A DNA stretch of 24,051 nt from CAYTMY01 sp964618075 (lineage in GTDB: Bacteria > Bacillota > Clostridia > Eubacteriales > Anaerofustaceae): contig CAZTZO010000023.1 in assembly GCA_964618075.1 (NCBI GenBank), positions 1 through 24,051 on the forward strand. Direction: 5' to 3'. Each line of letters begins with the position of its first letter. Position 1 is the first letter of the stretch. A model generated the notes under the pieces. That model was not told the DNA's origin, ran no database searches, and saw nothing but the letters and a program-made list of their open reading frames with translations. This document shows, one piece after another, positions 14,530 to 23,342 of this stretch. The translations under genes were made by a program, and so were the position numbers.

Positions 14530-16335
14530 TCAAATTCGTTCAAATACTTTCATGAAATATCTTTTATTTACCTTACCGATAGTAGGTCTGCCATGAGGAC
14601 AAGCATATGGAAAATCACACTTTGCCAAATCGCATAAAAGAGTCCTTGTCTCTTCAACCGAAATATTTTCATTTCCTCTGACTGCATTGTGACATGCTAT
14701 TTTTATCAAGGATTCATTTCGGTTCTTTAATGATTCTGTAGGATTGCAGTCGTTAATATGCGTTAATAGCATATTAAAAATATTCTTTATATCCTCGTTG
14801 GCAAAATAATGAGGAATCGCATGAATAATAATACTGTTATCTGACACTTCACAAATATCGAATCCTATTTGAAGAAAAATATCAATGCTGTTTATAGCGA
14901 CGGTATACATTTTAGGAGTTAATTCCACAACAATAGGAACCATAATATCCTGCACGACAAGCTTATTTTGGTTGAAGGAGGATAAATAGCTCTCATATAA
15001 AACACGTTCATGCGCAGCATGAGTATCAATCGCATATAGTTCGTCGCCGTATTCAATGAGTGCATACAGACCGAAGGCATTGCCTATTATATTTGCTTGT
15101 GATAATTCATTAAATATATCTCTGTTTATAATATTTTTATTTAAATCATCGTCTTCCTCCAGCGAAGGCTCTTTTGTAGCTTGCGTTTGTTTGTTTCTGT
15201 TATTTGTCGGGACATACTCCAAACGCATTTGTTCGGATAAGCGTTCATTATATAGTGTATCGGTTTCTTTAAAAAGCTTTACTTCAGTATCATAACCGTC
15301 GTTTAAAACATTCGTTTTATACGTATTCTGTTTAGGAAAGCTTTCTTTTATAACATAATTGTTTTTTAAAAAATCGCGAACTCCCTGACGTATTAATAGT
15401 GTTATCAAAGATTCATTATAGAATCGTATGCTTAATTTTGAAGGGTGAACATTTACGTCCACCATATTGTTAGGTATATCTATATATAGTATGAATTCGG
15501 CTTTCTTTTTGGAAAACAGCTCGTCATATACTGAGTCTATGCTTTTATTTATCTGAGGCATCTTTACATATCTATTGTTAACAAATATAGTGCGTATCGG
15601 TTCCCTTTCATTGATATGATTTTCGGATACCAAAAGACCTTTAACATGAAGCGGAGAATCTTCGTATTCAAAGGGCATAAATCGAAGTGAAGTTTCCTTG
15701 CCGTATACCGATAATAATGTATCAGATATTTCAGCGTTTCCGGGAGTTGCAAATAACCGGCGTTTATTATTTGTAAGGACAAAGGATATGTCAGGGCGCG
15801 AAAGGGCGATGTCTTCGGCAACGGATATCATTTCAGCCGCTTCCTCTCTTTCATCCCTAAGATGCTTTGCTCTTACCGGAAGATTGTAGAATAAGTCGCT
15901 TACAGTAATCTGTGTACCTTCTACATGGGCGATATCTTCTTCATCAATAATTTCGCAAGAGTGAATCTTACATTTCTTTGCCGTTGGATAGCCGGCGTGC
16001 TTTGTTATAAGTTCAATTTTTGACACATAAGATATACTCGCAAGAGCCTCTCCCCTAAAACCTAGTGTTTCAATGTTATCGATACTGTTTATTATCTTGC
16101 TTGTCGAATTACGCAGAAATGCCAATGGTATATCCTCAGGCATTATTCCGCAGCCATCGTCCAACACCCTTATATAGTCTTTGCCACCGTTTGAAATATC
16201 AATTGTTATATTTTTGCTTCCTGCGTCTATCGAATTCTCCAACAGCTCCTTAAGAACAGACGCACCATTGACAACAACCTCTCCGGCTGCAATTTTATTT
16301 ATAGTTTTCTTATCAAGAACATTAATAATACCCAT
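14530..16335 (-). CDS. mutL: DNA mismatch repair protein MutL
   Basis: 601 aa. The N-terminal GHKL ATPase domain (about 1-330) shows IAAGEVV..LKELLENSIDAGS, VLDDGCGI, STSKI and TLGFRGEALASI. The C-terminal domain carries the endonuclease metal site: DTHAAHERVLYE, where the usual DQHA Gln is Thr, with ACHNAVRG and CPHGRPTIG. It therefore belongs to the nicking MutL class found in bacteria without MutH. ATG at 16335 shares its A with the mutS TAA (TAATG), a coupled stop-start. The sequence after GEVV reads VNGASVL rather than the common ERPASVV, a mild deviation that leaves the ATP site recognisable. Confidence 0.96.
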   Translation of the reverse strand: MGIINVLDKKTINKIAAGEVVVNGASVLKELLENSIDAGSKNITIDISNGGKDYIRVLDDGCGIMPEDIPLAFLRNSTSKIINSIDNIETLGFRGEALASISYVSKIELITKHAGYPTAKKCKIHSCEIIDEEDIAHVEGTQITVSDLFYNLPVRAKHLRDEREEAAEMISVAEDIALSRPDISFVLTNNKRRLFATPGNAEISDTLLSVYGKETSLRFMPFEYEDSPLHVKGLLVSENHINEREPIRTIFVNNRYVKMPQINKSIDSVYDELFSKKKAEFILYIDIPNNMVDVNVHPSKLSIRFYNESLITLLIRQGVRDFLKNNYVIKESFPKQNTYKTNVLNDGYDTEVKLFKETDTLYNERLSEQMRLEYVPTNNRNKQTQATKEPSLEEDDDLNKNIINRDIFNELSQANIIGNAFGLYALIEYGDELYAIDTHAAHERVLYESYLSSFNQNKLVVQDIMVPIVVELTPKMYTVAINSIDIFLQIGFDICEVSDNSIIIHAIPHYFANEDIKNIFNMLLTHINDCNPTESLKNRNESLIKIACHNAVRGNENISVEETRTLLCDLAKCDFPYACPHGRPTIGKVNKRYFMKVFERI

Positions 16336-18953
16336 TATTGTTGTTTTATACCTTTTTGAAGTTTTTCTATATAGTTCATCACCTCGATAGGCGTCATGTC
16401 ATATATAGGCATCGTAGAAATTTCTTGCATTATGTGAGTCGCCTTAGTATCGTGAGGTGGTATCGTTGATTGTTTTTTCTGTTTGGTATTATTATCAAGC
16501 GTTGCTTTTTTTTCAGTCAGACTGTTTTCATGTTCAAGCATTTCCAAAATATCTTCGCTTCTCTCTATTACCCAATCAGGCAAGCCCGCTAACCTTGCAA
16601 CTTCAATACCATAGCTTTTATCCGCTGCACCTTTTTCTATTTTATGTAAAAAAACAATTCCGTTTGTGCTATTTTTAACATCAACATGTAAATTTACTAT
16701 TTCTATGTTATCGCACAAGGAGGTGAGCTCGTGATAATGAGTCGCAAACAAAGTTTTACAGCCTATTACGGATTTATCTGCAAGATATTCCACGACCGAC
16801 CATGCAATGCTTAGTCCGTCTAACGTACTCGTTCCTCTTCCCACTTCGTCCAATATAACAAGACTGTCCTTTGTCGCATATTTTAAAATGTTTGATACCT
16901 CGGTCATTTCAACCATGAATGTACTTTGTCCGCTGAATAAATCATCGCTTGCGCCGACCCTTGTGAAAATACGATCCACGATGGACATATTCGCTGAACT
17001 GCATGGTAAAAAACATCCTATTTGAAACATGATGCTCAAGATAGCAGCTTGTCTGATATATGTTGATTTACCTGACATGTTGGGACCTGTAATTATATTC
17101 ATTCTTGCGGACGTATTGTTCATGAAGATATCATTTGGGATAAAACTTCCTTCCTGTCCCATCATTTCAACTACAGGGTGTCTGCCTTGTACGATTTCTA
17201 TTGTACCGTCGCTGTTTATTGTCGGACGAACGTATTTATTCTTATAACTTACTATCGCCAATGAACAAAGCGCGTCCAACTGACCAAGCTTTAGCGCATT
17301 GTTTTGCAACTGAGGAATCTTTTCGCATATACTTTTTACAATATCATCAAACAGCTCACATTCCGTTTTCTCAAGCTCTTCCTGTGCGGATAAAAGCTTA
17401 ATTTCGATGTCTTTCAGCTCTTGCGTGTAAAAGCGTTCCGCATTGACAAGGGTCTGTTTCCTGATGAAATAATCCGGCACATTGTCAAGATTGACCTTCG
17501 AGACCTCAAAATAGTATCCGAAGACTTTATTATATTTTATTTTGAGATTTTTTATTGAATTTTTTTCTTTTTCATTTTTTTCAAGGTTTGCTAAAATCGT
17601 TTTTGCGTTTAATTTTAAATTTCGCAATTCGTCAACTCGCGCATTATAGCCGGGCTTTATCAAATTACCGTCCTTTATATTTGCGGAGCAATCCTCGTTT
17701 ATCGAGGTGTTTATTAAGTTATATGAATCATCAAGAGGTAAGATATTTTCGTTGATTTGCGTTAATAAATCGCTATATTTCTTAGCGAGTATATCTTTTA
17801 TAAGCGGAAGCCTGTAAAGAGTATCTTTAAGTGACAACAGGTCTCTGCCGTTTACCGTGTTATAGCTTAATTTAGAGCACATTCTTTGTATATCGTATGT
17901 TTGTTTGAGCTGCAGATCTATATCCTCTATAGCCATTATATCCGAAATTAACTCTTCAATGGCGTCAAGACGTCTTGTGATATGTGCTTGTGATTTTAGA
18001 GGTTCGTTTATCCACTGTCTTAACGTACGCGAGCCGATACCTGTTGCAGTTTTGTCAAGAGCCCAGAGCAGGCTTCCTTTTTTATTGCCGCCTCTTATCG
18101 TTTCGGTTAGCTCAAGGTTCCTCTTCGTGGAAAAATCGAGATGCATTTTATCGTCGGTATCCGAAATGATTATTTTATTAATATGCTTCAAGGTATGTCT
18201 TTGTGTTTCATTTAGATACATAAACAGACAGCCGCATGCCTTTATCAGCTCCTCACTATCATCAAGCCCTGCGGCAGGTAAAGAATAAACGTTTAACTGC
18301 CTTTTTATTTCTTTTGTACATTCGTCAAGCTGGTAATATGAGGACTTCATCGGCGTGAACAAAGCGTTTGTAATACGTTCACAGTTTTCTTTTATCGGCG
18401 TATATTGGTATAATACTGTATTAACGAGTATTTCAGACGGCATTTTACCGACTATCAGATTCATAAAGCTTTCATCTATATTATTGCCTTCACATAAATA
18501 AGCCGTGGTTTCACCTGTAGAAACATCGCAAAATACCATAGCGTACCTAAGCTTGTTGTAATACACACTCAGTATATAATTATTAGAGTCGGGTTTTAGT
18601 ATCTTAGGATCAATGACAGTTCCAGAAGTAATTATTCGTGTTATTTTTCTTTCCACTAAGCCCTTTGATAATGCAGGGTCTCCTATTTGTTCACATATTG
18701 CGACTTTATAGCCCGATTCCACTAATTTTGCGATATACGTATCTACTGCATGATAAGGCACTCCACACATAGGCGCACGTTCGTCAAGCCCGCAGTCTCT
18801 GCCGGTCAGAGTTAAGTTGAGTATCTTTGATGCTTTTATTGCATCATCAAAAAACATCTCATAAAAGTCACCGAGACGATAGAATAAAAAAGAATCGGGT
18901 ACTTCCTCATGTGTTTTTAAGTACTGTTGCATCATAGGCGTCATTGAATTCAT
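16335..18953 (-). CDS. mutS: DNA mismatch repair protein MutS
   Basis: 872 aa mismatch-binding ATPase. N-terminal mismatch-recognition domain I begins MNSMTPMMQQYL, with FYRLGDFYEMFFDDA containing the Phe-x-Glu wedge. Connector, lever (FGYYFEVSK) and clamp domains follow. The ATPase domain has Walker A TGPNMSGKSTYIRQ, Walker B LVILDEVGRGTSTLDG and FATHYHEL. A C-terminal helix ends the protein (MTPIEVMNYIEKLQK). GGAG about 9 bases upstream supports the ATG at 18953. It overlaps mutL by one base and follows miaB by 16 bases, so it is part of one operon. Confidence 0.97.
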   Translation of the reverse strand: MNSMTPMMQQYLKTHEEVPDSFLFYRLGDFYEMFFDDAIKASKILNLTLTGRDCGLDERAPMCGVPYHAVDTYIAKLVESGYKVAICEQIGDPALSKGLVERKITRIITSGTVIDPKILKPDSNNYILSVYYNKLRYAMVFCDVSTGETTAYLCEGNNIDESFMNLIVGKMPSEILVNTVLYQYTPIKENCERITNALFTPMKSSYYQLDECTKEIKRQLNVYSLPAAGLDDSEELIKACGCLFMYLNETQRHTLKHINKIIISDTDDKMHLDFSTKRNLELTETIRGGNKKGSLLWALDKTATGIGSRTLRQWINEPLKSQAHITRRLDAIEELISDIMAIEDIDLQLKQTYDIQRMCSKLSYNTVNGRDLLSLKDTLYRLPLIKDILAKKYSDLLTQINENILPLDDSYNLINTSINEDCSANIKDGNLIKPGYNARVDELRNLKLNAKTILANLEKNEKEKNSIKNLKIKYNKVFGYYFEVSKVNLDNVPDYFIRKQTLVNAERFYTQELKDIEIKLLSAQEELEKTECELFDDIVKSICEKIPQLQNNALKLGQLDALCSLAIVSYKNKYVRPTINSDGTIEIVQGRHPVVEMMGQEGSFIPNDIFMNNTSARMNIITGPNMSGKSTYIRQAAILSIMFQIGCFLPCSSANMSIVDRIFTRVGASDDLFSGQSTFMVEMTEVSNILKYATKDSLVILDEVGRGTSTLDGLSIAWSVVEYLADKSVIGCKTLFATHYHELTSLCDNIEIVNLHVDVKNSTNGIVFLHKIEKGAADKSYGIEVARLAGLPDWVIERSEDILEMLEHENSLTEKKATLDNNTKQKKQSTIPPHDTKATHIMQEISTMPIYDMTPIEVMNYIEKLQKGIKQQ

Positions 18954-18969
18954 TTTTCTTATCTCCGTA

Positions 18970-20283
18970 TCACTGCTGTATGCCGCTCAAATAAAACGTC
19001 TGTGCTTTTGTTATTCTGACATCAACGATATCTCCTGGCTTGGCATTGCCTTTAAAATTAACAAGCTTATTATTATCGGTTCTGCCTGTAAGCATATCTG
19101 TGTCTGACTTTGAATTTCCTTCCACAAGTACGCTTTGAATTGTGTTATGATATGCCTGAACATTTTCACTCATTACATTATATAATAAATCAAGCAATCG
19201 GTTGAAACGGTCTTTCGAGGTTTTTTCATCTATTCTATCTTCCATTTCAGCAGCTTTTGTACCGAAGCGCGGCGAATATATGAACGTGAAAGCGGAATCA
19301 AAACGGCACTGGCGCACTATATCAAGCGTTTGAATAAAATCTTCTTCACTCTCTTTAGGAAAGCCTACTATTATATCTGTTGAAATGGTTATGTCGGGTA
19401 TTTCACTTCTTATTTTTTTTACAAGTGAAATATATTGTTCTCTTGTGTAATGTCTGTTCATAAGCTTTAATATATTATTGCTTCCCGATTGTACCGGCAA
19501 ATGAATGCTATGACAGATATTATCACTCGACTTTATGACCTCGATAATATCATCTGTGAGATCTTTAGGATGTGATGTCATAAATCTGATACGCTCAAGC
19601 CCCTTGATGTCACTGACTTTTTTAAGAAGCTCTGCAAAAGTACATTCTTCTGATCTTTTACCGTATGAATTTACATTTTGTCCCAAAAGCATTACTTCTT
19701 TGCAACCATCTGATACAAGATGTTCTATTTCTTGTATTATATTTTCAGAATTTCTACTTTTTTCTCTTCCTCTTGTGTATGGAACTATACAATATGAGCA
19801 AAAATTATCGCATCCAAATGTAATGCTCACATAAGCCTTGAAATCGAAAGCTCGTTTTGCAGGCAAGCCCTCCGGTATATAATTTGTGTCTGTAATAATA
19901 TTCTCAACTCTTTCGTTATGCATAATGCGCTCTTTTAGAAGCTCAGGAAATTTGTCAATGTTGTTAGTGCCGAAAATAATGTCGACGCATTTATATTTTT
20001 TATTTATTTCATCTACGAAAATTTGCTGCTGCATCATGCACCCGCACACAGCGATTACAAGAGACTTTTTTGTCTCCTTTATGTGCTTCAATTCCCCCAG
20101 ATGCCCGAAAAATCTATCATCTGCATTCTCTCTTACGCTGCATGTATTCATAACAACTACATCACACTCATGTAGTTTTTCCTCCCAAATATAACCGTTG
20201 TTTTCCAACATGCCTTTAATTTTTTCAGAATCGTTTTCATTCATCTGACAACCGAAAGTTATAACGTTGTATTTTTTTGACAA
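18970..20283 (-). CDS. miaB: tRNA-2-methylthio-N6-dimethylallyladenosine synthase MiaB
   Basis: 437 aa radical-SAM methylthiotransferase that turns i6A37 into ms2i6A37 in tRNAs. N-terminal UPF0004 domain cysteines C12, C48 and C82 hold the auxiliary 4Fe-4S cluster. C158, C162 and C165 (CDNFCSYC) form the radical-SAM CxxxCxxC motif. The C-terminal TRAM domain is about 370-437. The start is TTG at 20283, supported by AGAGGA 8 bases upstream and an extended -10 promoter about 35 bases before it. As first gene of the operon with mutS, mutL, miaA and the ynbB-like gene, it groups both enzymes of ms2i6A synthesis with mismatch repair. Confidence 0.96.
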   Translation of the reverse strand: MSKKYNVITFGCQMNENDSEKIKGMLENNGYIWEEKLHECDVVVMNTCSVRENADDRFFGHLGELKHIKETKKSLVIAVCGCMMQQQIFVDEINKKYKCVDIIFGTNNIDKFPELLKERIMHNERVENIITDTNYIPEGLPAKRAFDFKAYVSITFGCDNFCSYCIVPYTRGREKSRNSENIIQEIEHLVSDGCKEVMLLGQNVNSYGKRSEECTFAELLKKVSDIKGLERIRFMTSHPKDLTDDIIEVIKSSDNICHSIHLPVQSGSNNILKLMNRHYTREQYISLVKKIRSEIPDITISTDIIVGFPKESEEDFIQTLDIVRQCRFDSAFTFIYSPRFGTKAAEMEDRIDEKTSKDRFNRLLDLLYNVMSENVQAYHNTIQSVLVEGNSKSDTDMLTGRTDNNKLVNFKGNAKPGDIVDVRITKAQTFYLSGIQQ

Positions 20284-20314
20284 TTTCTATTCCTCTTGAT
20301 TTTCTTCAAATGCT

Positions 20315-20323
20315 ATTATAACA
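20315..20323 (-). promoter_or_regulatory. Extended -10 promoter of the miaB operon
   Basis: TGTTATAAT on the minus strand, with a perfect -10 and TG one base upstream. No recognisable -35 stands at 16-18 bp, which fits an extended -10 promoter. It lies about 32 bases before the miaB start. Confidence 0.6.
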
Positions 20324-20407
20324 TATTTCGATTGTGATACATATTTTGCTTATACTCCTTAATATAAAACCTGTGTACATCTTTATTATCTTATCTTTTT
20401 TAATTTC

Positions 20408-20436
20408 TTGACTTTACGGTTGTTGTTTTGTATACT
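20408..20436 (+). promoter_or_regulatory. tRNA-Trp promoter
   Basis: TTGACT (20408-20413), 17-bp spacer, TATACT (20431-20436). The predicted start is about 10 bases before the mature 5' end of the tRNA. Confidence 0.8.
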
Positions 20437-20453
20437 TTTAAAGTATTTTATTT

Positions 20454-20529
20454 AGGGGTATAGCTCAGTTGGTAGAGCAATGGTCTCCAAAACCATGTGC
20501 CGAGGGTTCAAGTCCTTCTGCCCCTGCCA
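20454..20529 (+). tRNA. tRNA-Trp (anticodon CCA)
   Basis: 76 bases with an encoded CCA end. The acceptor stem AGGGGTA pairs with TGCCCCT with one G-U pair; discriminator is G. The anticodon stem ATGGT/ACCAT encloses CTCCAAA, anticodon CCA at 20487-20489. The T-arm is GAGGG-TTCAAGT-CCTTC. A36-A37-A38 match the recognition triplet of MiaA, so this tRNA is a likely substrate of the MiaA/MiaB pair encoded next door. Confidence 0.97.
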
Positions 20530-20540
20530 TTTAACAAATC

Positions 20541-20566
20541 AGCCGTTTATGCGGCTTTTTTATTTT
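20541..20566 (+). terminator. Terminator of tRNA-Trp
   Basis: AGCCG-TTTATG-CGGCT followed by TTTTTATTTT, a standard Rho-independent terminator 11 bases after the tRNA. Confidence 0.87.
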
Positions 20567-20687
20567 ATCGCATACCTAAGCCACTTTTTAACACTCGTTT
20601 TTTAAATATATTTAATAATATTTTAGTATGATATAAATTTATGAGCTTATTTTAACAACAAACTGTAATGACTTTCGAATTAATAAG

Positions 20688-20728
20688 AAAGATTGCTTCC
20701 TCAGCGATTATCTGTGCAACCAATCTTT
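20688..20728 (-). terminator. Weak hairpin after the polyvalent-protein genes
   Basis: AAAGATTG (20688-20695) and CAATCTTT (20721-20728) pair around a 25-base interior. It lies about 30 bases beyond the stop at 20757 on the minus strand and may end that transcript. The rest of 20567-20756 is A/T-rich with no gene that I can support. Confidence 0.35.
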
Positions 20729-20756
20729 AAAATTTTACCCGCCTACCTTAAATTTA

Positions 20757-21227
20757 TCAAACACTGTTTTTTGTTCCTGTGCGAAAACATAGCTTTGCCG
20801 TCTGCCCCGAACGTCGCACTGTATCGGTAAGAACATCGATACGTTTATTCTGCGATTTCTTACTTATATCCTCTATGGCAGCTTGTGCGCTGGTAGACGC
20901 TACGCGAGCAGACTGCGTAAGAGAATTTTTCGCATTCATCGTTCCTTCTATCTGAACATCAAGGTCTTGTCGGTCGGTTGACGGCGCCTTTGTTTGAAAT
21001 TCATTAGAATTCTTGACTTCTTTCGACTTTACGCCTATACTATCATTAGATGAAGTCGGCAGTAAAGCACCGCGAGTTGACTCCCCAATGGGGCGCACCG
21101 CAACGCCCATGCCGGCTTCTCTTGTCTTTAAGCCGTGAATCTGTCCATTCCCTCTGTCATATTGCTCGACAACTACTTTTACACCAATATTATTATTTGC
21201 ACCTATTTTCAACGGAGTGTAAAACAC
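20757..21227 (-). CDS. C-terminal piece of phage/ICE polyvalent protein, function unknown
   Basis: 156 aa from a GTG at 21227 without a ribosome site. It is in the same frame as the large gene upstream and the frame is open from that gene's TAA onward. Reading through adds NQKKENVNLYDV before FYTPLKIGANNNIGVKVVVEQYDRG, which looks like one continuous domain cut by a stop codon. The remainder is Ser/Thr/Gln-rich and ends RIDVLTDTVRRSGQTAKLCFRTG. A higher-GC stretch at about 21080-21122 differs from its surroundings. I do not recognise a catalytic motif. Most likely it is the tail of the large polyvalent protein, separated by a nonsense mutation, rather than an independent gene. Confidence 0.5.
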   Translation of the reverse strand: MFYTPLKIGANNNIGVKVVVEQYDRGNGQIHGLKTREAGMGVAVRPIGESTRGALLPTSSNDSIGVKSKEVKNSNEFQTKAPSTDRQDLDVQIEGTMNAKNSLTQSARVASTSAQAAIEDISKKSQNKRIDVLTDTVRRSGQTAKLCFRTGTKNSV

Positions 21228-21260
21228 ATCATATAAATTTACATTTTCTTTTTTTTGATT

Positions 21261-23342
21261 TTATTTGTCAACCACTTCCGAGGAATAAGCATAATCGAGA
21301 GATTTCACTATATCGGCAAATCTTCCAAGCGCACCGCCTTGTTTTTTATCTATCTTTTGCGTCATTTTTACAACGCCGTTTTTATACAAATATACTTCGA
21401 TAGAACTATCCTGTATATGCAAACGATATCCTTTCCCCATATACTGCTTTAAGTACTCCCTAAACATATCTCTTAAATTAGCCATGAGAGTATTTTTATA
21501 CTGTAAATACTCTTTTCTTTTCATTCCTTTAACATCAAAAAGATCAAGTCCAAATCTATCAAAGTCTTCCTTGTTTAGTTCTACATATTTACCTTCATTG
21601 AGCATTTTGATGTGTTTATCGTTTATCAAGGAATTAATTTCCTTTCTTTCAGTAGAAGGATTAAACATTTCCCTATCTATACCGTCTTTTTTATAAGCAT
21701 ATTTGTTCACTGGTTGTATGGCTTTTACCTTCGCATACAATTCATTGACCATTTTCACATACAAAATATCAAGACCTTTTTGATACTGCTTTAAGCGCTG
21801 GGCTTTGCTTGTTAGGATTTCCTCCTTTGCTCTGTTTATCTTTTTAGAATACTTATCGGCTAAGATCCCTACAGTCCCATCTTCTGATTTGAGCATTTCC
21901 TCACCGAGTTTTCTTGCCGTTTCTACCGCTTTTTTATCATCGAGTATACCTTCTAAGGTTATTGCGGGCTTCTTTTGCTGTAGCTCGTCAAAATACGCCG
22001 AAAGAGTTGTTGAATCCATCCTTCTTCGTATCTTCTGTGCCTCATAAGAATAAAACTTTCTAATCTCTCCTATGCTCTTGCCTGTGCCTTCGGGCTCGTA
22101 GTACTTATCCAGGTGGGATTGCCATGCGTCCGGGTGGGCTCGCCATTCGTCGGAGGAGCGGGAATAGCGGATATCGGCATCTTGACCGTAAGTAGAAGTT
22201 ATTTTGTCTTTAAATACTCCATTTGTCGGAATTAGGTTTTTCAAATCAACAGAATAACCACCGTTCACTGCTCCTTTCCCAAAGTCCTGTGATGTAATAC
22301 GCATTAAAGGCGTTATTTCCTTTGAATATTTCGTTGACATATCCTCAACGACTATGACAACATTTTCAACACCTTCATTCATCAAAGCTCTCATTCGGTG
22401 TCTGCCTTCATGCCCAATGACTTCACCTGTTTTGCTGTCTATGGTTATATACGGTGTTTGCGGTTCGTTTTTCAGTTTATCTATATCAAGAGGCTTGATA
22501 TCTGAGTTAATTCCTTTTTGAGCTGCTTCCTGCCACTTATTAAGAACATCATCAGACAGCGTAAGTTTCAGATAATCTTTAGGGTTTATTGATGTAACAT
22601 ATGCTTGTGCGTAATTTGGGTTCGTTTCAGAACCGTAATTCTTGAGTATGCTGTCGATTCTTTCGGTTGTTAAAGTTACACTCTTTGTTGTATTATTCTT
22701 TGTAAAAGAAAAAGCAGACTGTTCGTCTGCTACTGTTTCGGTTATTTGTCGTACTCGTTCAGAGGAGCCAGTTCCACTGCTTTCTTGAGACAATCCGATG
22801 TTGTCGCTTCCGGATGTTCTGTCAACCAAAATGACATCTCGTCCCTTAGTTCGTCCGTTCTCAGCATTAATATGCATATTGACGCTATTGTTTTGTTGTC
22901 TACGCCTAAAAGCTGTAGTCCAGTCGATAAATCCTTTAGCGCTCTTGACGTTTCCATTATTTAACTCCTTTACGAATGAATTAATTATATCACGATTTTT
23001 ATCAATATCATATTTTTTTAACACTTTAAAATCATCGTTTCCGTAATTCTCGTAAATATAAAAATTATTTGCGGTATATACGCAGTCTATCGGTGTGCTT
23101 GCGTTCTTGAAGATGTTATTCCGCTTCATTATCTCTGCTTTAAGTACTGCGTATTCATCCTTCGGTATTTTTATTGCATACCTCGCCTCAACGTCTGCCG
23201 GCAGGCTTTTTTCTCCCTTTGCATTGTTTTTTGCATTAGATTCATTAAATTCGTTGACTTTTTCAGCGTTCTGCATATAATGATTATTAAGAGATGTGTT
23301 GATGCTTAAATTGTCGGGGTTGGTTTTCCAACGTCGCGGCAA
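21261..23342 (-). CDS. Large polyvalent-protein fragment (phage/ICE type)
   Basis: 693-codon frame whose nominal start (TTG 23342) has no ribosome site. It matches the -1 frame continuation of the gene upstream, so it is probably the downstream part of one protein. Visible parts: a segment DVEARYAIKIPKDEYAVLKAEI (50-71) with an alpha/beta module; a low-complexity linker (150-225); and a ParB-like region around YITIDSKTGEVIGHEGRHRMRAL (298-320), with the GRHR motif seen in ParB/Srx folds. The linker motif DADIRYSRS is at 388-396, and a long Lys/Glu-rich helical tail follows. Codons right after RYSRS are unusually GC-rich. Such multi-domain polyvalent proteins are known from phages and conjugative elements; the exact function here is unknown. 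It ends at a TAA that may be a nonsense mutation. Confidence 0.6.
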   Translation of the reverse strand: MPRRWKTNPDNLSINTSLNNHYMQNAEKVNEFNESNAKNNAKGEKSLPADVEARYAIKIPKDEYAVLKAEIMKRNNIFKNASTPIDCVYTANNFYIYENYGNDDFKVLKKYDIDKNRDIINSFVKELNNGNVKSAKGFIDWTTAFRRRQQNNSVNMHINAENGRTKGRDVILVDRTSGSDNIGLSQESSGTGSSERVRQITETVADEQSAFSFTKNNTTKSVTLTTERIDSILKNYGSETNPNYAQAYVTSINPKDYLKLTLSDDVLNKWQEAAQKGINSDIKPLDIDKLKNEPQTPYITIDSKTGEVIGHEGRHRMRALMNEGVENVVIVVEDMSTKYSKEITPLMRITSQDFGKGAVNGGYSVDLKNLIPTNGVFKDKITSTYGQDADIRYSRSSDEWRAHPDAWQSHLDKYYEPEGTGKSIGEIRKFYSYEAQKIRRRMDSTTLSAYFDELQQKKPAITLEGILDDKKAVETARKLGEEMLKSEDGTVGILADKYSKKINRAKEEILTSKAQRLKQYQKGLDILYVKMVNELYAKVKAIQPVNKYAYKKDGIDREMFNPSTERKEINSLINDKHIKMLNEGKYVELNKEDFDRFGLDLFDVKGMKRKEYLQYKNTLMANLRDMFREYLKQYMGKGYRLHIQDSSIEVYLYKNGVVKMTQKIDKKQGGALGRFADIVKSLDYAYSSEVVDK
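22742..22957 (-). CDS. Small acidic protein nested out of frame in the large gene
   Basis: 71 aa, entirely inside the 21261-23342 gene but in another minus-strand frame. AAAGGAG stands 7 bases before its ATG, the best ribosome site in this accessory region. The product is plausibly helical, with LSTGLQLLGVDNKTIASICI, then MLRTDELRDEMSFWL and HPEATTSDCLKKAVEL. It resembles the small helical proteins often encoded beside such polyvalent genes, but I cannot name a family. It may be a real overlapping gene, for example an immunity or regulatory partner, or a chance frame with a fortuitous ribosome site. Confidence 0.5.
   Translation of the reverse strand: METSRALKDLSTGLQLLGVDNKTIASICILMLRTDELRDEMSFWLTEHPEATTSDCLKKAVELAPLNEYDK

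Noticed and set aside
20321..20400. Short leader peptide before miaB (AAGGAG, then an ATG with 8 codons)
   Set aside because: Spacing of about 12 bases is poor, the ATG lies upstream of the likely -10, and the peptide has no regulatory codon run.
21050..21452. Plus-strand frames opposite the polyvalent gene
   Set aside because: Hydrophobic, Cys/Phe-rich shadow sequences of the minus-strand coding frame, without start signals.
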